Assembly: GCF_000208865.1 (NCBI RefSeq)
Contig: NC_018396.1
Coordinates: forward strand, 3,405,101 to 3,469,100
DNA from: Neospora caninum Liverpool
Lineage: Eukaryota; Apicomplexa; Conoidasida; Eucoccidiorida; Sarcocystidae
Direction: 5' to 3'
DNA length: 64,000 nt
Shown here in pieces: positions 47,701 through 59,410 of this stretch. Position 1 is the first letter of the stretch, and every line of letters starts with the position of its first letter. Under the pieces are notes generated by a model. That model was not told the origin of the DNA, did no database searches, and saw only the letters and a program-made list of their open reading frames with translations. Made by a program: the position numbers and the translations under genes.

Positions 47701-48159
47701 GACTGCTCTCGTGGTAACGTCGGCTCTAAGCTTCCTGTTGCGAAAAACTCTGTTCTTCCACGACCCTTTCGCAGTTTTTCAGCGGTGCACGACTTGGGCC
47801 TCTCTCTACGGCTGGCCAGCATTGGGACAGAGTGCGCAGCTGACAGTGTTTCTGGCTGATCGCTGAACGATCTGCATTCGCGCAACGGAAATGCACTGGC
47901 ACCACACAGCTGACGCCAAGCGAGTTGCCGGAAGGAAACAAACGCGCTCTGCGGCGACTGACGCGTCAGGTCAGTTGCGGAGGCTCTTTCCTCGCGGCAC
48001 AACACTCTAACCTTTGTAGATGAGGCGCTGAGCCTGGACGGGGATTTCTGTTTGGGTAGCGCACTTTTCCTTGACCTGCTTGACTGTCCACTCAGGTTCC
48101 AGCTCGAGAACGAACTGGGTTCCCCCCGAGACTTTGAAGGTCACTTTCGCCGGCGGCAT
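44789..48159 (-). CDS. DSK2: Ubiquilin / DSK2 ubiquitin-shuttle protein
   Basis: Delivers ubiquitylated clients to the proteasome; acts in cytosol and nucleus. Eight exons: 48159-48012, 47493-47317, 47147-47049, 46716-46508, 46243-46175, 45895-45817, 45419-45149, 44924-44789 (1,188 nt, 395 aa, all phases consistent). Residues 1-75 are the ubiquitin-like domain ([40 protein letters not shown]). The middle is Met/Gln/Asn/Gly-rich with STI1-like stretches ([51 protein letters not shown]) and GMPG repeats. The last exon encodes a UBA domain with MGF, the ..D...I.AL core and an LL-type third helix. It is shorter than human ubiquilins (about 590 aa) and close to yeast Dsk2 (373 aa). The promoter is shared divergently with the bisphosphate nucleotidase gene. 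Confidence 0.93.
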
Positions 48160-49556
48160 GGTGAAAAAGGAAAAGAAACGTCTTTATTCGGACGAGCAGA
48201 CTACGGCAAGGTGACCGTGGATCGCTCCGGGTTGCTCGCAGTCGACGACAGGAAACCCAGCGAGTGTCGAAGGAAACCGGTGCCGTCAATCTCGATGGAA
48301 GCAACGCGAATAGCGCGGCAACACGAAAAAGGTTTGCTCGGCGCAGGACAAACGCCTCAGTGCTCTCAGAATACGCGCGCGCCCCCGCAAAAACGCAGGC
48401 AAAAGTAGTTACGCATCAGCGTCCTTTCAGACACGGCACAACTTGCGTTCTTGGAGTGCAGAAACGCTTTATATTTGTAGGACTGAAGAGGAGCGATTAA
48501 CACGAGGTGTTGTTACCAAGTACGACTGGATGATTAAGAGAAGGTTCATTCCGAGAGGAGACGTGGTTTGGCATCAGTGGGCCACGAGAAAGAACAGCGC
48601 ACGGCGCCTCCACCGTTTTCCGCAACATGTACACAATCTCGCGTAGTTCCACGGTCGCTGAGCGTTGCGGCCTTCGCAAACACACAAACGAGACCCAATA
48701 GAGGGAAGATCGGATAAGGTTCCCAAGCAAAGGTAACACATGCACACAGGCGGCGAATAGCGTTTCATGCAGAAACTGTTCTAAAAGGAAATTTTACTAA
48801 TTGTGTGCTTCCGGCGCCTAAAGCGGGTCAACAAGGGTGCATGGGGAAGAAACGGGGGGGTTGTGGAGGGAGAGCAACTGGGATGCAACGTCGTTTTCAG
48901 CAGTCGTCACCATCCTCGAATATAGGTCCCGGTCCTCCTGTCTCAGAGATGTGTCGATTTTGGGGGCTGAAACCCGATGAAAGATAAATATCCGGCACGC
49001 TCCTGGCGTTGACTGGATCCACTTTTTACGGTTGAGTCTTTTTCGTCCCGCCAGCACACTTCACCATGTGTCTCTGTGAGACAGGCTCGTCCACGCAGGC
49101 GGAGACTGGGCGGCCTGTCCACCTGCAGTCGAGAAATCGCAGGCTTGATGGGAAGAGTGACCTGTGCCTTGGGAATGTTTTGTAGGGAGGCTCAGCCAAA
49201 AGAAGGATTTCCACAGTTTGGCAAGCACCACCCTACTGTTCAAAAAGTGCCGCTAGTCCTCGGGTGCTGCTTGGCGGGCACACGAGAGACAGGAGAAATA
49301 CCCCGGCGCAAAAAGTATCCCGTTTTCTGCTGGAAAACGCATGAACGTCTGCAATACGAACATACCGCCCGGGACAGAGAGAATCAGAAGACGGACCCAA
49401 CGCATTCGTCTTCGCTCCGAAGGAACTAGAGAGCTGACCAGCTGGCGACTCTCCGTACCTACTCTCTTGTCGCCTCGCGCCTGAAGCGACGCGGTACAGA
49501 TCATAGCAATACATTCTTGAAAGTCCTGACTGCATGCCGCTACTTTTACTTCCACA
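48160..49556. promoter_or_regulatory. Divergent promoter region, DSK2 (-) / CysQ (+)
   Basis: About 1.4 kb between two start codons pointing away from each other. TGCATGC occurs at 49531-49537, 20 bp upstream of the CysQ ATG. No open frame with support. A shared, bidirectional promoter is inferred from geometry only. Confidence 0.5.
49531..49537. promoter_or_regulatory. TGCATGC motif just upstream of CysQ/BPNT1
   Basis: Exact TGCATGC ending 20 bp before the ATG at 49557. Its regulatory meaning is inferred from the known over-representation of this motif upstream of Toxoplasma genes. Confidence 0.35.
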
Positions 49557-51365
49557 ATGGCTTTCTCGTCCCCAGGTGCCCCAGGTCAGCTCGATCTGCG
49601 GCCGCTGCAACCGGTGGTTCTCGAAGATGTTGATGTGACGATTGACATCATCGACATCGTCAAACTTGCCTGTCAAGCTAGCCAGACGGTCTTGGAAGTG
49701 TATAACCTGTCAAGTCAAGATTGGGGAATCGAGTTCAAGGACGGCAGAGAGCCACTGACGAAAGCGGACCTACAAGCAAACCAGGTACACAGCATGCGCC
49801 ACGTGCGAACCGTTCACCAGTTCAAGTGGCCTCGCGTCACATACCCGTTGTGTGCCTTCACTGGGACAAGCTCCGTCGGCTCGTCTTTCCGTGCACAAAT
49901 ATTTCCAGTTTCTGTTTTTGCGCTAGGGACAGACGGAGGGTGTCTACGTGAGCAAGGGAGCAGATAAGGGTGCTGACGGCGCGCCTTCTTGGATGTGCAG
50001 GTCATTTGCACAGGTCTTACTCGGCTCTATGGATCTACCATTCCCATAATCAGCGAGGAAAACAAAAAAGCAAGCTGGACCGAAAGAAGCCAGTATAAGT
50101 ATTTCTGGCTCATTGATCCGCTTGATGGCACGAAGGAGTTCATCAAACGTAAGGCACAGCATTGGACACCCATGTCATAGCTTGAAGGCTGCACTAGTGA
50201 TCCCTGACTGCTTCCCGCGCTGTCGTCATGCGTGCTCTCAACAGCATTGGCCACGTATATCCTTAGGAAAATTCAGCTCGCGTGATGATGTGCTTTTCTA
50301 GGAAACGGCCAGTTCACAGTCAATATAGGTTTGTGCCGAGGAAACGAGGCGATACTTGGCGTTGTCACCGTTCCCACGCAGGGACACGCCTTTCTGGGTG
50401 CGGCCGGCGTAGGGGCGTATAAATTGGTAAGACACAGGAGCAGTCGACCATCGGTACGCTCTTTAGAGAAAGAACTGGACGGTTGAGCTAGGTCTTTACC
50501 GTTCCACTGGGTGCACTTTGACTCCCAGAAATATGCGATAGGAGGTGAACATTTCACCGCCAGTGCAAAACCGAAGATGCTAGCCCATTACCGCAGCCCC
50601 TGGTCCTCAAACGGTGGCACGTACCAACAAGTTGCCGAGGATCTGTTCGCTGCTTAACAGGTCCCGGGGAAACCCCGTGTAAAACTCCAGACGGCCCCGT
50701 TCTCAATAGAGGATCCCGATCTTAGAGTCACGGCGTCTTCGTCTCACAATTCGCCGGAAACTCGCGCTTTCACGGAGAAGCTTACGAGGCCACAAGTTGT
50801 CCAATATGGGTGAGTGCATTTTTGCTACCATTGGAGCGATAATCATGCTGCGATAGCCAGTGTTTGCAAGAAGCCAGAGTCATTTGACGAGAAGCGTGTG
50901 TTTTGGTCTCATGGATGCGTTGGATTTGCCTCAGGTCCTCCTTGAAAATCGTGATGCTCGCTGAGGGACAGGCTCACCTCTATCCGCGCTTTGCGTTGTG
51001 TTGCGAGTGGGACACCTGCGCGGCACACGCGGTGCTGAAATTCGCCGGAGGAGAAATCTATCAGGTGGGCTCCAGAGCTAAACGCATTAACGGTGAGCCG
51101 CGTTTTTTTCTTGTGTTACGGAATACGAACGCTCCCATATGAAGTTTACGTGTTTGTGCGGTATACGCAGGCTGGCAAGGACGCTGACGGACTGTACGTG
51201 TCGAAGGAACCTCTCCAGTATCACAAAGAGGATTTCCTGAATTCTTTCTTTGTAGCCGTTGCCAACAGAGAGGCCAGCCAATCGATGTGGTCCAGGTTCG
51301 CGAGAGAAACATCACCTAACCCAGCAGGAGGCGACAAGTCCACACCCATTTCGGGGTCAGACTGA
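49557..51365 (+). CDS. BPNT1: 3'(2'),5'-bisphosphate nucleotidase (CysQ/BPNT1 family)
   Basis: Hydrolyses 3'-phosphoadenosine 5'-phosphate to AMP, relieving product inhibition of sulfotransferases and XRN-type exonucleases; Mg-dependent and Li-sensitive in the family. Exons 49557-49784, 50001-50148, 50302-50426, 50661-50809, 50935-51064 and 51171-51365 join in phase (975 nt, 324 aa, the usual length). Motifs of the inositol-phosphatase fold appear in order: EPLTKADLQANQVI, the metal-binding IPIISEEN, FWLIDPLDGTKEFI, the substrate loop SSSHNSPETRAF, and AEGQAHLYPR with EWDTCAAHAVL. No signal or targeting peptide is obvious, so cytosolic action is likely. In exon 5 I used CAG|GTGGGC (ends 51064), because it is the choice that keeps exon 6 open; a nearby GTGAGC is out of phase. 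Confidence 0.93.
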
Positions 51366-53039
51366 AGCAAAGTTGTCTCACTGTCACAGCGCCGAAGTCA
51401 CCTCTTTGTTAGCACCATTCAGAAGGTACCAACTGTGCATAAATATGCCACTGTCTGCTCACAGTGAGTGGGAACCAGGAGCGGAAACAAGACAAGGAAA
51501 CCGTTTCTGCTCAGTGGTTCGGCTTTGCGGTTGCAGCATGTTCTTGCCTTCTGTGTTAGTAACTCACGGAGCAGCGCGCCGGTTTTATGGCTGCGTTCAT
51601 GACCTCTGCTCGCATACGCGAGTCTACGCGTATGAAGAGTTGAGTTGGACCTTTCTCTGCGTGATACATACTCCGCTTTTGTTTTGAGGAGAGTAAATGT
51701 CCCTCGGGGCGGCTGCGATCCGAAACTGTGTAACTCAAAACGATTTGGGAGCGAAAATAATCTAATATGTAGCTCAGTTCATGGAACTCAAAAGAGCGTT
51801 CACTGACTGTATTGATGAAACGTTGTTAGTCCACGTAGCTGTGCATTAAGGACTCCTTAGCTCAAAGTGCTAAGGTGTCAAGCGGTACAAACTGTACCAG
51901 GATTAGTTATGTCCATCTGCGGGTCTAAGTTGATACTCGGTTAAATATTTTACAAGCTACCTTCCCACCCAAACTTCGATTCATTAAACCAGCGTCATTT
52001 TCGGTTCATAGCCAGAACCTGGTCAAGACACTCGGGCGCGTTTCCGACTCCAATGTACGCCATCGTTGAGCTACGCTAAAGAGCACTTTGGCATCGGTAG
52101 AACAGAAGGAAAAATTCTTTAGTTTATATATTCCTGTTTAGGGTGTTATGGTGTATTTGTTGGCACAGCACCCAATACGGCGACACAGAAGAAGGAAATT
52201 TCGTCGGCCTGTGCCGCTTGCACCAGCCTGTATCCACTCGGCAGTGGGACAAGCACTCGGCTGCATGAGAGCACATTGGATCAGCACGGACAGATCGTCT
52301 GGTTCTGAATATGATAAACTCGTTTTCGTTTGCCTGTCTTCGACCTACCGAGTGCATGTCTTGGACGGGTCTCTTATTCTCGTTCCTGCTGAAAATGCAA
52401 CCAACGGATCTGTGGTCGACGCCGTACGTTCAGAAAACTGGCAAATGCATTCCCGTGTATGTCCTGTGGTGTCAGTCACACGAGATGTCCAAAACTGTAC
52501 TCAAACTTCTGATCAAAAATTGCCTGGAGCGCGACGTCAAATCGCGCTTTAGAAAAGTGGCCGTAGGGTTGCCCATAAAGTGCCATTTCGATTTCTACCA
52601 TGTTAGTCGGAGGCGTGGCGTTTTCCCTTGTCGAAGGGAGTGAATGTGCAGCGCGGCTGACTGGGTGACATCTCATTTGTGGGGCCGATTTTGCGGCGGC
52701 GCAGCAGCATGTGGCGAGTCAAGCGACTTTTCGCCGTTCTGTTGTGTCTCTTGTTTCTTAGTATCCACATGCCTGCCAGAACAAATTGTTTTTGCCGTTT
52801 CCTTTTTTTACCGTACGCAGTATTCCTCGTCCGTGTTTCCTCTGGAGTTGACTACGATCTTCGTGGAACGCCAAAATCCGCCGTTCCCAATTGAGCAGCC
52901 CGCGCGAGGAGACGCATGCGCGTTTCGAACAGCGTTGTGGAGACGGGAAGTGAAAACCGCGGCTTTTTCTCCTCCAGAGGCACCGCTGCAAGCGTCGTGA
53001 ATTTATATTGTTTATGTTGTCCCCGTCGTGACCTTCACA
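51366..53039. other. Intergenic region between CysQ and the LYAR-like gene
   Basis: About 1.7 kb between two + strand genes. No supported exon. 51720-52140 is markedly AT-rich relative to the rest of the window and holds two adjacent perfect hairpins. GCATGC occurs at 52914-52919, about 120 bp upstream of the next ATG. Confidence 0.55.
51855..51898. repeat. Two adjacent perfect hairpins
   Basis: CCTTAGC (51855-51861) pairs with GCTAAGG (51869-51875) around a 7-nt loop; GGTACA (51884-51889) pairs with TGTACC (51893-51898) around a 3-nt loop. No tRNA or other known RNA fold was recognised around them. Confidence 0.6.
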
Positions 53040-54380
53040 ATGGTGTCGTTCACTTGTGAGCAGTGCCAGGAGGTACTGAAGAAGAATGCTGTGGCCAAGC
53101 ATTACCAAAGCCGGTGTGGCGGGGCGAACGCCTTCACCTGCATCGATTGCTACAAGACTTTCGATCGTCAAACAATCATTGGCCATACGAGCTGCACGAC
53201 AGGTGAGTCCGACATCGGGTTTGTAAATGGGAGGCTCTACTGACAAGGGGCGTTATATTGTGAAAGCACAGCTCCGGCCCACGCGGTGAAACGCGTTTGT
53301 ATCGGCGTACGAACGCACAGCTTCCCCTCAGTTCAACATTTCTGCGATGTGTCCTTGCGTTAAGAGGAAGACAAGTGGCATGGCCAGTATGCGAAGTCCC
53401 GACGAACGCAGAACGGAAATCCTCAAGTGTCCCAGGCTGGTCAACGTGAACGTGAGAGGAAGAAGCAAAAGACAGGCGACGCGGCCCACGGCACAACGTC
53501 CCAAAAGGTTGAAGCTCTCCAAGATAACAAAAAGGCTTCGGCGAACGCTCGCAAGCAGAACGGCAATCTTTTTCAGTGGCAAGGAGACTGGAAATCTACC
53601 GTCGAACACATCTTGAATAATCAGCCCAATCATTCTATGGCTTGGAAGCCTCTTGCCAACCAGGTGAGGAAACGTCGCCGTCGGCAAGGACTGTGTCCTC
53701 TCGTCCTGGTGGACGCTGTCACGGGGTGGGCGACTGTTTTCTGATGCGCTGTAGAAGAGTACACCCTGACACCGGGGGGCTGCGATAGATGAATATATCT
53801 TGGATGATTGTAGATTAGCGGCTAAACGTCAATCAAACATGCGAATTTTAGGTTTTCCATGAAATCTCTTTGGAAGAAGAGGCTCCCACGGTGCCTGCAG
53901 GAGCTTTTCGTCTTGTTCTCAGAGGGCGCGTCAGTTTGTGACTCGCAGAGTCCATCGCGCTCAGTGCAGTGTGCGGCGTTGGCTTTCACCGTGGACCTTT
54001 GCTGTGGTTGTGCGTGTGTAGGCAGTAGATCTGTATCTCGCCTCAAACAAAAACAAAACACAGAAACCTCCGGAGAGCAGAGAGATGCTCGTCAACGCTT
54101 GCCTGGCTTCCGTAAGTCAATGTCTTCCGCCGTTGCAAACGGAGACTGAAGAGTGTGATACCGCCTGGAGCCACGCGTGACCAGCTTCCCAGACTCTCCA
54201 GAGCATGATAAGTTAGGTGGCGTTCCGCTTCCGCTCACACCAGACGTGCGCCACGCAAAAACCGCCCCGTCTCTCGTGCGGCACTCTTAGCTGCGATCTG
54301 TGCGTGTGCGTGCGTCTCGGCAGATTCCCGAAGATTTCGTCAACGACAAGGACGAATTCGTGAGACTGCTTCACGCCTAA
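53040..54380 (+). CDS. LYAR-type zinc-finger nucleolar protein
   Basis: LYAR-family proteins are nucleolar factors linked to pre-rRNA synthesis and processing. Exons 53040-53202 (donor CACGACAG|GTGAGT), 53365-53663 and 54324-54380 join in phase (519 nt, 172 aa). The N-terminus is the family's paired zinc-finger block: MVSFTCEQCQEVLKK, then HYQSRC, FTCIDCYKTF and HTSC, giving CxxC...H...C and CxxC...H...C ligands. The middle is basic and low in complexity. The end (FQWQGDWKSTVEHILNN... and IPEDFVNDKDEFVRLLHA) resembles the C-terminal winged-helix-like segment of LYAR. The protein is much shorter than human LYAR (379 aa). The exon 2 acceptor (TTGCGTTAAG) has a weak pyrimidine tract but is the only one that keeps the frame open. 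Confidence 0.85.
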
Positions 54381-56918
54381 CCTTGCGTGTAGCGTACCTT
54401 GAGACGTGTGGCGTTGCCACCGTATCTGCGGGTGGAGCGTAAAAGAGACTGGTGCACGTTTTTCCAGTGGTGCGCCTCAGCATGCCTAGCGTTAAGGCGT
54501 GCGTTTTCCGTAGTATCTGTAAACGCACTGCGCAACCTGAATTCACACGCGGGTGGGAGCATGCAACCGTCTCAACATCCCCTTCTCACCTGCCGCGCAC
54601 GCAAAGGTCGGATGCTTCCTTTTGGAAAGGCTGCAACGCGGCCGACAGGAGTGAACCTCGTTTTGCAGTATTCAGCCTGGAAGTGCGGTCCGGCTGTCAA
54701 CGCGCAGACACTAGCACACGACCCAGAGATGGAAACCACGAAAAGTGCTGTTCTAAAGTTCGGGCGTTCTGACAGAGAGGTATCGAAGCAAACGTTGAGG
54801 AAACATAAAGGTCGTACACCGCATACCCGCAGGCTGACTCAAGTGCTTTGTGGAGGAACCTGCCGTCGTGTCACTGTGAGTACCACTTGTATGAAGAGCA
54901 GTGTTTTGAAATTGCACTCTACGATCGGTCTCAACGCTCTGGCGAATTCAGGGAGCGGAAGCAGTAAACTGAAAATATGCACTGGTGACATAAAAGAGAG
55001 GCGCTCAACCTCCGGATCGAGACCGCATCCGATGTCGCCACAACGGTCGGACCTGGATCCGGGGAGTGTACCACGCATTTTGCTCCGTCGGATGACGCAT
55101 AGTGTGTAGATCCGTAATTAAAGGATGAACGGCAAAGTGAAACAATAAAGGCGAACAACTGATTCGTTTTTCGCATCGTTAACGCCTCGGTGATGAGGGT
55201 GTTTGCCGCACGCGCGCCAACCTGAGGCTGGGTGTCGTGCCCAAGTAATAGTGCACTGTTGGGATCAGGTCATGCCACGGGTATCTTCTAGGCGTAGTAG
55301 CTGAATTTCTATTATGAAAAATAGTTGTAACGGCGAGGGAATCCTATCACATAGATACGAGGCTCATTCGAGTCATCGTGCTGGGAGGGATGCTCTCTGA
55401 GACAAGTTACTCCATGGGGAACTCGATGCAGAGCTTCGCTTGCTTTTGGGATCTCTCATTCTAGCACACCGCTGGCCACTGCACTCACTTGATTGTGCTC
55501 TTCCTCCTGCAGCTTGGCTCCGGTGCCGTGTGAAATATTCGGTCAGCGGGATATCCAGTGCGTATAACGATGGACGAAAGTCCCTGAAAAAGGCTGCAGT
55601 TGGAATCCCACTCGCATTTCCATTATACTTGAAAGCGTGACGAGAGCTGCATACTCCGTGTCTTGAGTGAAAGAGCCGTATTGCGACCGCCGCGAAGGTA
55701 CGGCACACACAAACGAGAGAAGAGCATGATGCAGCCCCACACAGAATTGGCACTCTGGTTGTGGGCCACGCATGTCGCTGTTTCCACGCAGGTGTTTGGA
55801 AGAGCCTGAAGACGAGAAAAATGCTCGAGCGGCACTTTGATTCTTAGCCCGAACGCGAATCGCAGCGTTTCCGGTGGAAGTCCGCTCTGAGTGGAGACCG
55901 TGGAGAGCAACCCCAGGGACACAGAACAGAGAGAGTCTGAGCGGTGTTAGAAACATGTGTGGAGCCGATCGGAAATCAAAGACCAGGGACGTATGTGGCA
56001 GGAGCGATCTGCTCGGCCCTCCTGTCTCGTTCGGTCGATTGCTGAAGGCAGCCACACACACGAGGCCGGTCCGCAACTGTGAATCTGCGGACGCTAGACG
56101 CCGAGAAAGACGCCTGGGAGCGGCTATAAATTTTGCTCGGTGTTTCCTTGGTCCTTTGTGGATCCTGGATTTCTTTTGCCATCTTCTGCGGAGCATGCGT
56201 GTGTGTCAGTCCTCGTCGTCTCGTCGCCGTCAAAAAGGCTGATACGCCGGTCAGCCTTTTCCGGGTGCGAACCTGCATGCAGTCTCTCACAGCTGCATGC
56301 AGCGACCGGGCGACCGGGCTTCGGGAGCTCTTTTCGACGTGTGTTTGCCGTGTCAACAGAACCCAAATCCCGGCCTTATTGCTCGCGGTTCGTGTATGTG
56401 CTCGCGACATCGCCGGGGTTCCGCAGCCGTCGACTGCTCCCTGGTCTGCTGCAGATCCGTCTCCAGCGGGGCACGCAGGCCTAGCCTCTTGCTGTGGCCT
56501 TCATCCCGTTTGAACAGTCACGATGCCGTCTTCACCAGCTGCTCCTTAATTCTCCAAAACGCTCCTCAACTCAGTGCTCGTGCGCAGCCGACTCTTTGCA
56601 GCATCTGTCGGTCAACTGCCTGCGCGCCGGTTTTGTCTGGGAAGCGAGAACCCGCGTGTGTCTCCCGTCAGCTCGCCATTCTCTCTGCTGTCTTGGGCTC
56701 CGCGCGCGCAGTGGTCAGCCGACGCCTTCCTCACGCCTCTCGTCTCTTGTTTCTCGTCACCATCGTGTACTTTCCTTACAGTTTCTGTCCCGAGATTTCC
56801 TCCCGTAGACGATGCGGCGCCGCGCTGTCCTTTCTATGAGAGGCGCTTGACCGTGAACAGAGACAGGCCAGTCCTTTTTGCCACACTTGAACGAGAAACA
56901 CACTTCAAAGCAAAAAAC
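54381..56918. other. Intergenic region upstream of uL4m (2.5 kb)
   Basis: No supported exon. It should include the LYAR-like 3' UTR and the uL4m promoter and 5' UTR. The clearest elements are the twin CTGCATGCAG palindromes at 56273 and 56293. The uL4m frame is open upstream to 56574, but no ATG there has a better context than 56919. Confidence 0.55.
56273..56302. promoter_or_regulatory. Twin CTGCATGCAG palindromes upstream of uL4m
   Basis: The 10-bp palindrome CTGCATGCAG occurs at 56273-56282 and again at 56293-56302, start to start 20 bp. Each contains TGCATGC. They lie about 620-645 bp upstream of the ATG at 56919, within plausible promoter distance. Confidence 0.45.
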
Positions 56919-59375
56919 ATGGGCGCGTTGCCTTTCCCGCCCGCCGCGGCCTCTGTGGCGGTGGCGGCGCGCCGGTCGCTCCCCCGACTGCGTGAAGGAG
57001 CGCGGATCCGTCGCTTTCCTCTGCACGAAACGCCGCGACGCTTCTCCACAGCGGCTCGCCGATCGTTTTCTGTTTCTTCTCCACACGCGCCGTCCAGGCC
57101 TGTCTCGTCCCGAGACGCGAATTTGTCTTCGAGGCGCGCCAGCAGGCACCCCACTGTGGCGGGGCGGAGTGGCGACAGCCCGGTTCTCCAGCGCCTAAGC
57201 GACTGTCGTGCATCTCCTCTCGCTCCTTTCTTTTCCCCGTGCTCCCGTCTCCTCCACGCGCCACCGTTTCTCTCTCTCCGCCGTGATTTCACTAGGAACG
57301 GGAGCTCGACGAGGCCGACAAAAGGTGGAAAGCCGCAGGCTTGTCAGGATCCCCGCCTCCGCACGCGCTCCAGCTCTTCCTCCAAGCGTGGACGGGCCAA
57401 GCAAGTGCGGCGGGCCGCGTCCTTGAAGGATGACCTGTTTCACCGTCTTCTCTCCTCGCCGGCGCCAACGGGAGCTCCGCTGGACTTTCCTCCGGCCTCC
57501 CGGTCCCACCCCACTGTCGGCGCGCCGTCGGCACTGCTGCGTCCGGTCCCCGCGTCCGCACCCGTCTCGGCGCCTCTCTGTTCTGCCTGGCTGTCTCTGC
57601 AACGTCCTCTTCTTTCCTCGCTGCCGCAGCGGAGGGCGGCCAGCTTCCTGTCGCCCGCGCGCTGTGCTCGCGTGACGAGGCTCTCTGCAGCGGCAGACGG
57701 CCAGGCCGCGTCGCCGGACGAGGAGAACGTCATCTCTTTTTCAGGCGCTCTGCCCCGACAGCCGTCCTTCACGCCTTCCGTAGCCTTCCCGCCCCACAAG
57801 CCTGTTCCGCTGGACTCGCCCCTGTCCCCCAGTGTGCACGCGACCCCGCAAGTGCGTCGCCCCGGCAGCGTCGTCCGAATGAATGAGGTGATTCGGCACT
57901 GGTGGTCAGTCCCCGCCGTTGGCTTCAACAGTGTCCTCGAGGTTCCCATTTACCGGTTCGAAGTCTTCCAGAGGCGAGAGGAAGAGGCGGGAGAAGGCGG
58001 CGCTGCGGCGGCCGAGCAGGGAGAAGACCCCGAGGAAGAAGAGGGGTGCGTAGGTAAGTCGCCTTCTCTCTCGGGAGAACGGCCCATAGACGCAGGCTTC
58101 AGTTTCGAAAGCGCGTTCGCCGACTCTCGAAATCCTACGGTCGACTATTCTCTCGGCGGGAGGGGCGGACGTGGAAATCGGGGACTTCCGCCTCGGAGGA
58201 GACACAGCACTCACGCGCGGATTTGGAAAAATGGCAGAGCCAGGCGTGTCTGCTCCGTCGACCTGTTCGTTTAGAAAAAGCGAGACGTCCTGTTTGGCGT
58301 GGAGGAAAGCGCGCAAAACCAGGAACGCGCAGGCGTGTGCAGTCTTCTCGAAGGTGTTGAGTGTCGTGAGCCACGCACGCGAGGGGACCGCCGTCTGCGG
58401 ATTCCCCCTCTGTGCCGGCAAACACAGAAGCAAGATGTGCGAAAGGCCAGGCGAGAGACGCCGCAGGCCTCAGCGACGCTCTCCCCCGCTGTTCTGAGCG
58501 TTCCTGTATCTTTCAAGGGATTCGTTCAATGCGTTTGCGTGCATCCCTCGCCGAGCCGTTCCGCTCCTGTCGCCCTCTCGCCAGCGGCGTGCTCGTCTTT
58601 TCCCTGTCCCTTTTGCCTCCTCAGTTCTGCCGAACGACATTTTCGGTCTGGCCTTGCGACCGGACATCCTGTATCGGGTAAGTGCTGCAGTTTGTTCTCA
58701 AAAGAACGCTCAACGCCGTTTGCTCTTTCGCAAGGACAAGCGCCCCGTTGGCCGGTTGCGAATCTCTCAACGGCGGAGCTTCGCCCCCCCCGCGTGCCTT
58801 CGCCCCCCCCGCGTGCCTTCGCCCCCCCCGCGTGCCTTCGCCGGTTTGTCTCTATTGCCGCCAAACCCTGGTGCCTTGTCTCTCGGCCTTGCCTGCCGTC
58901 TCGGTCTCTTCCCTCCGCCGACTCGCAGGCGCGCGCATCATTTTCGCCCTCACCCCGCCACCCTCCCTCCGATTCCCTCGTGTTCCGCGTGTGCGGTTTC
59001 CCTCCTTGCGCAGTGCTACTGGTTCTACCGGCGGGCGATCGCAGGTTGGACAGAGCGCATGCAACTCTTCAAGTGGGAGTGGCCGGGAAGCAAGCGGAAA
59101 CTGAGACCCCAACAGCGTTCAGGCAGAGCTCGCATAGGCTGGCGAAAGGCGCCAGGGAAATACGTCGGAGTGAAAGCCCATCCGCTGCGCCCTCACGACC
59201 AGCGTATCAAAATCAATAAACGCCGTACGTGCCGGAGCCTAGAGACGCTCCCTGTGTCCACACGGCCACCCTTCGTACGCCAGGCAGCATCTGGTGATCC
59301 TGCTCTTACAAGATCCTAGATCAAATGCTCCTCACATACGCATATTTATATATATATATATATACGTAAATATAC

Positions 59376-59410
<35 letters not shown>

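Noticed and set aside
51841..51900. Possible tRNA or snRNA at the twin hairpins
   Set aside because: No acceptor stem, no T-loop GTTCRA sequence and no Pol III terminator placement; reported only as hairpins.
57195..57949. - strand frames across uL4m exon 1
   Set aside because: Complement of the Pro/Ser/Arg-rich leader; the + strand frame continues into a conserved uL4 core.
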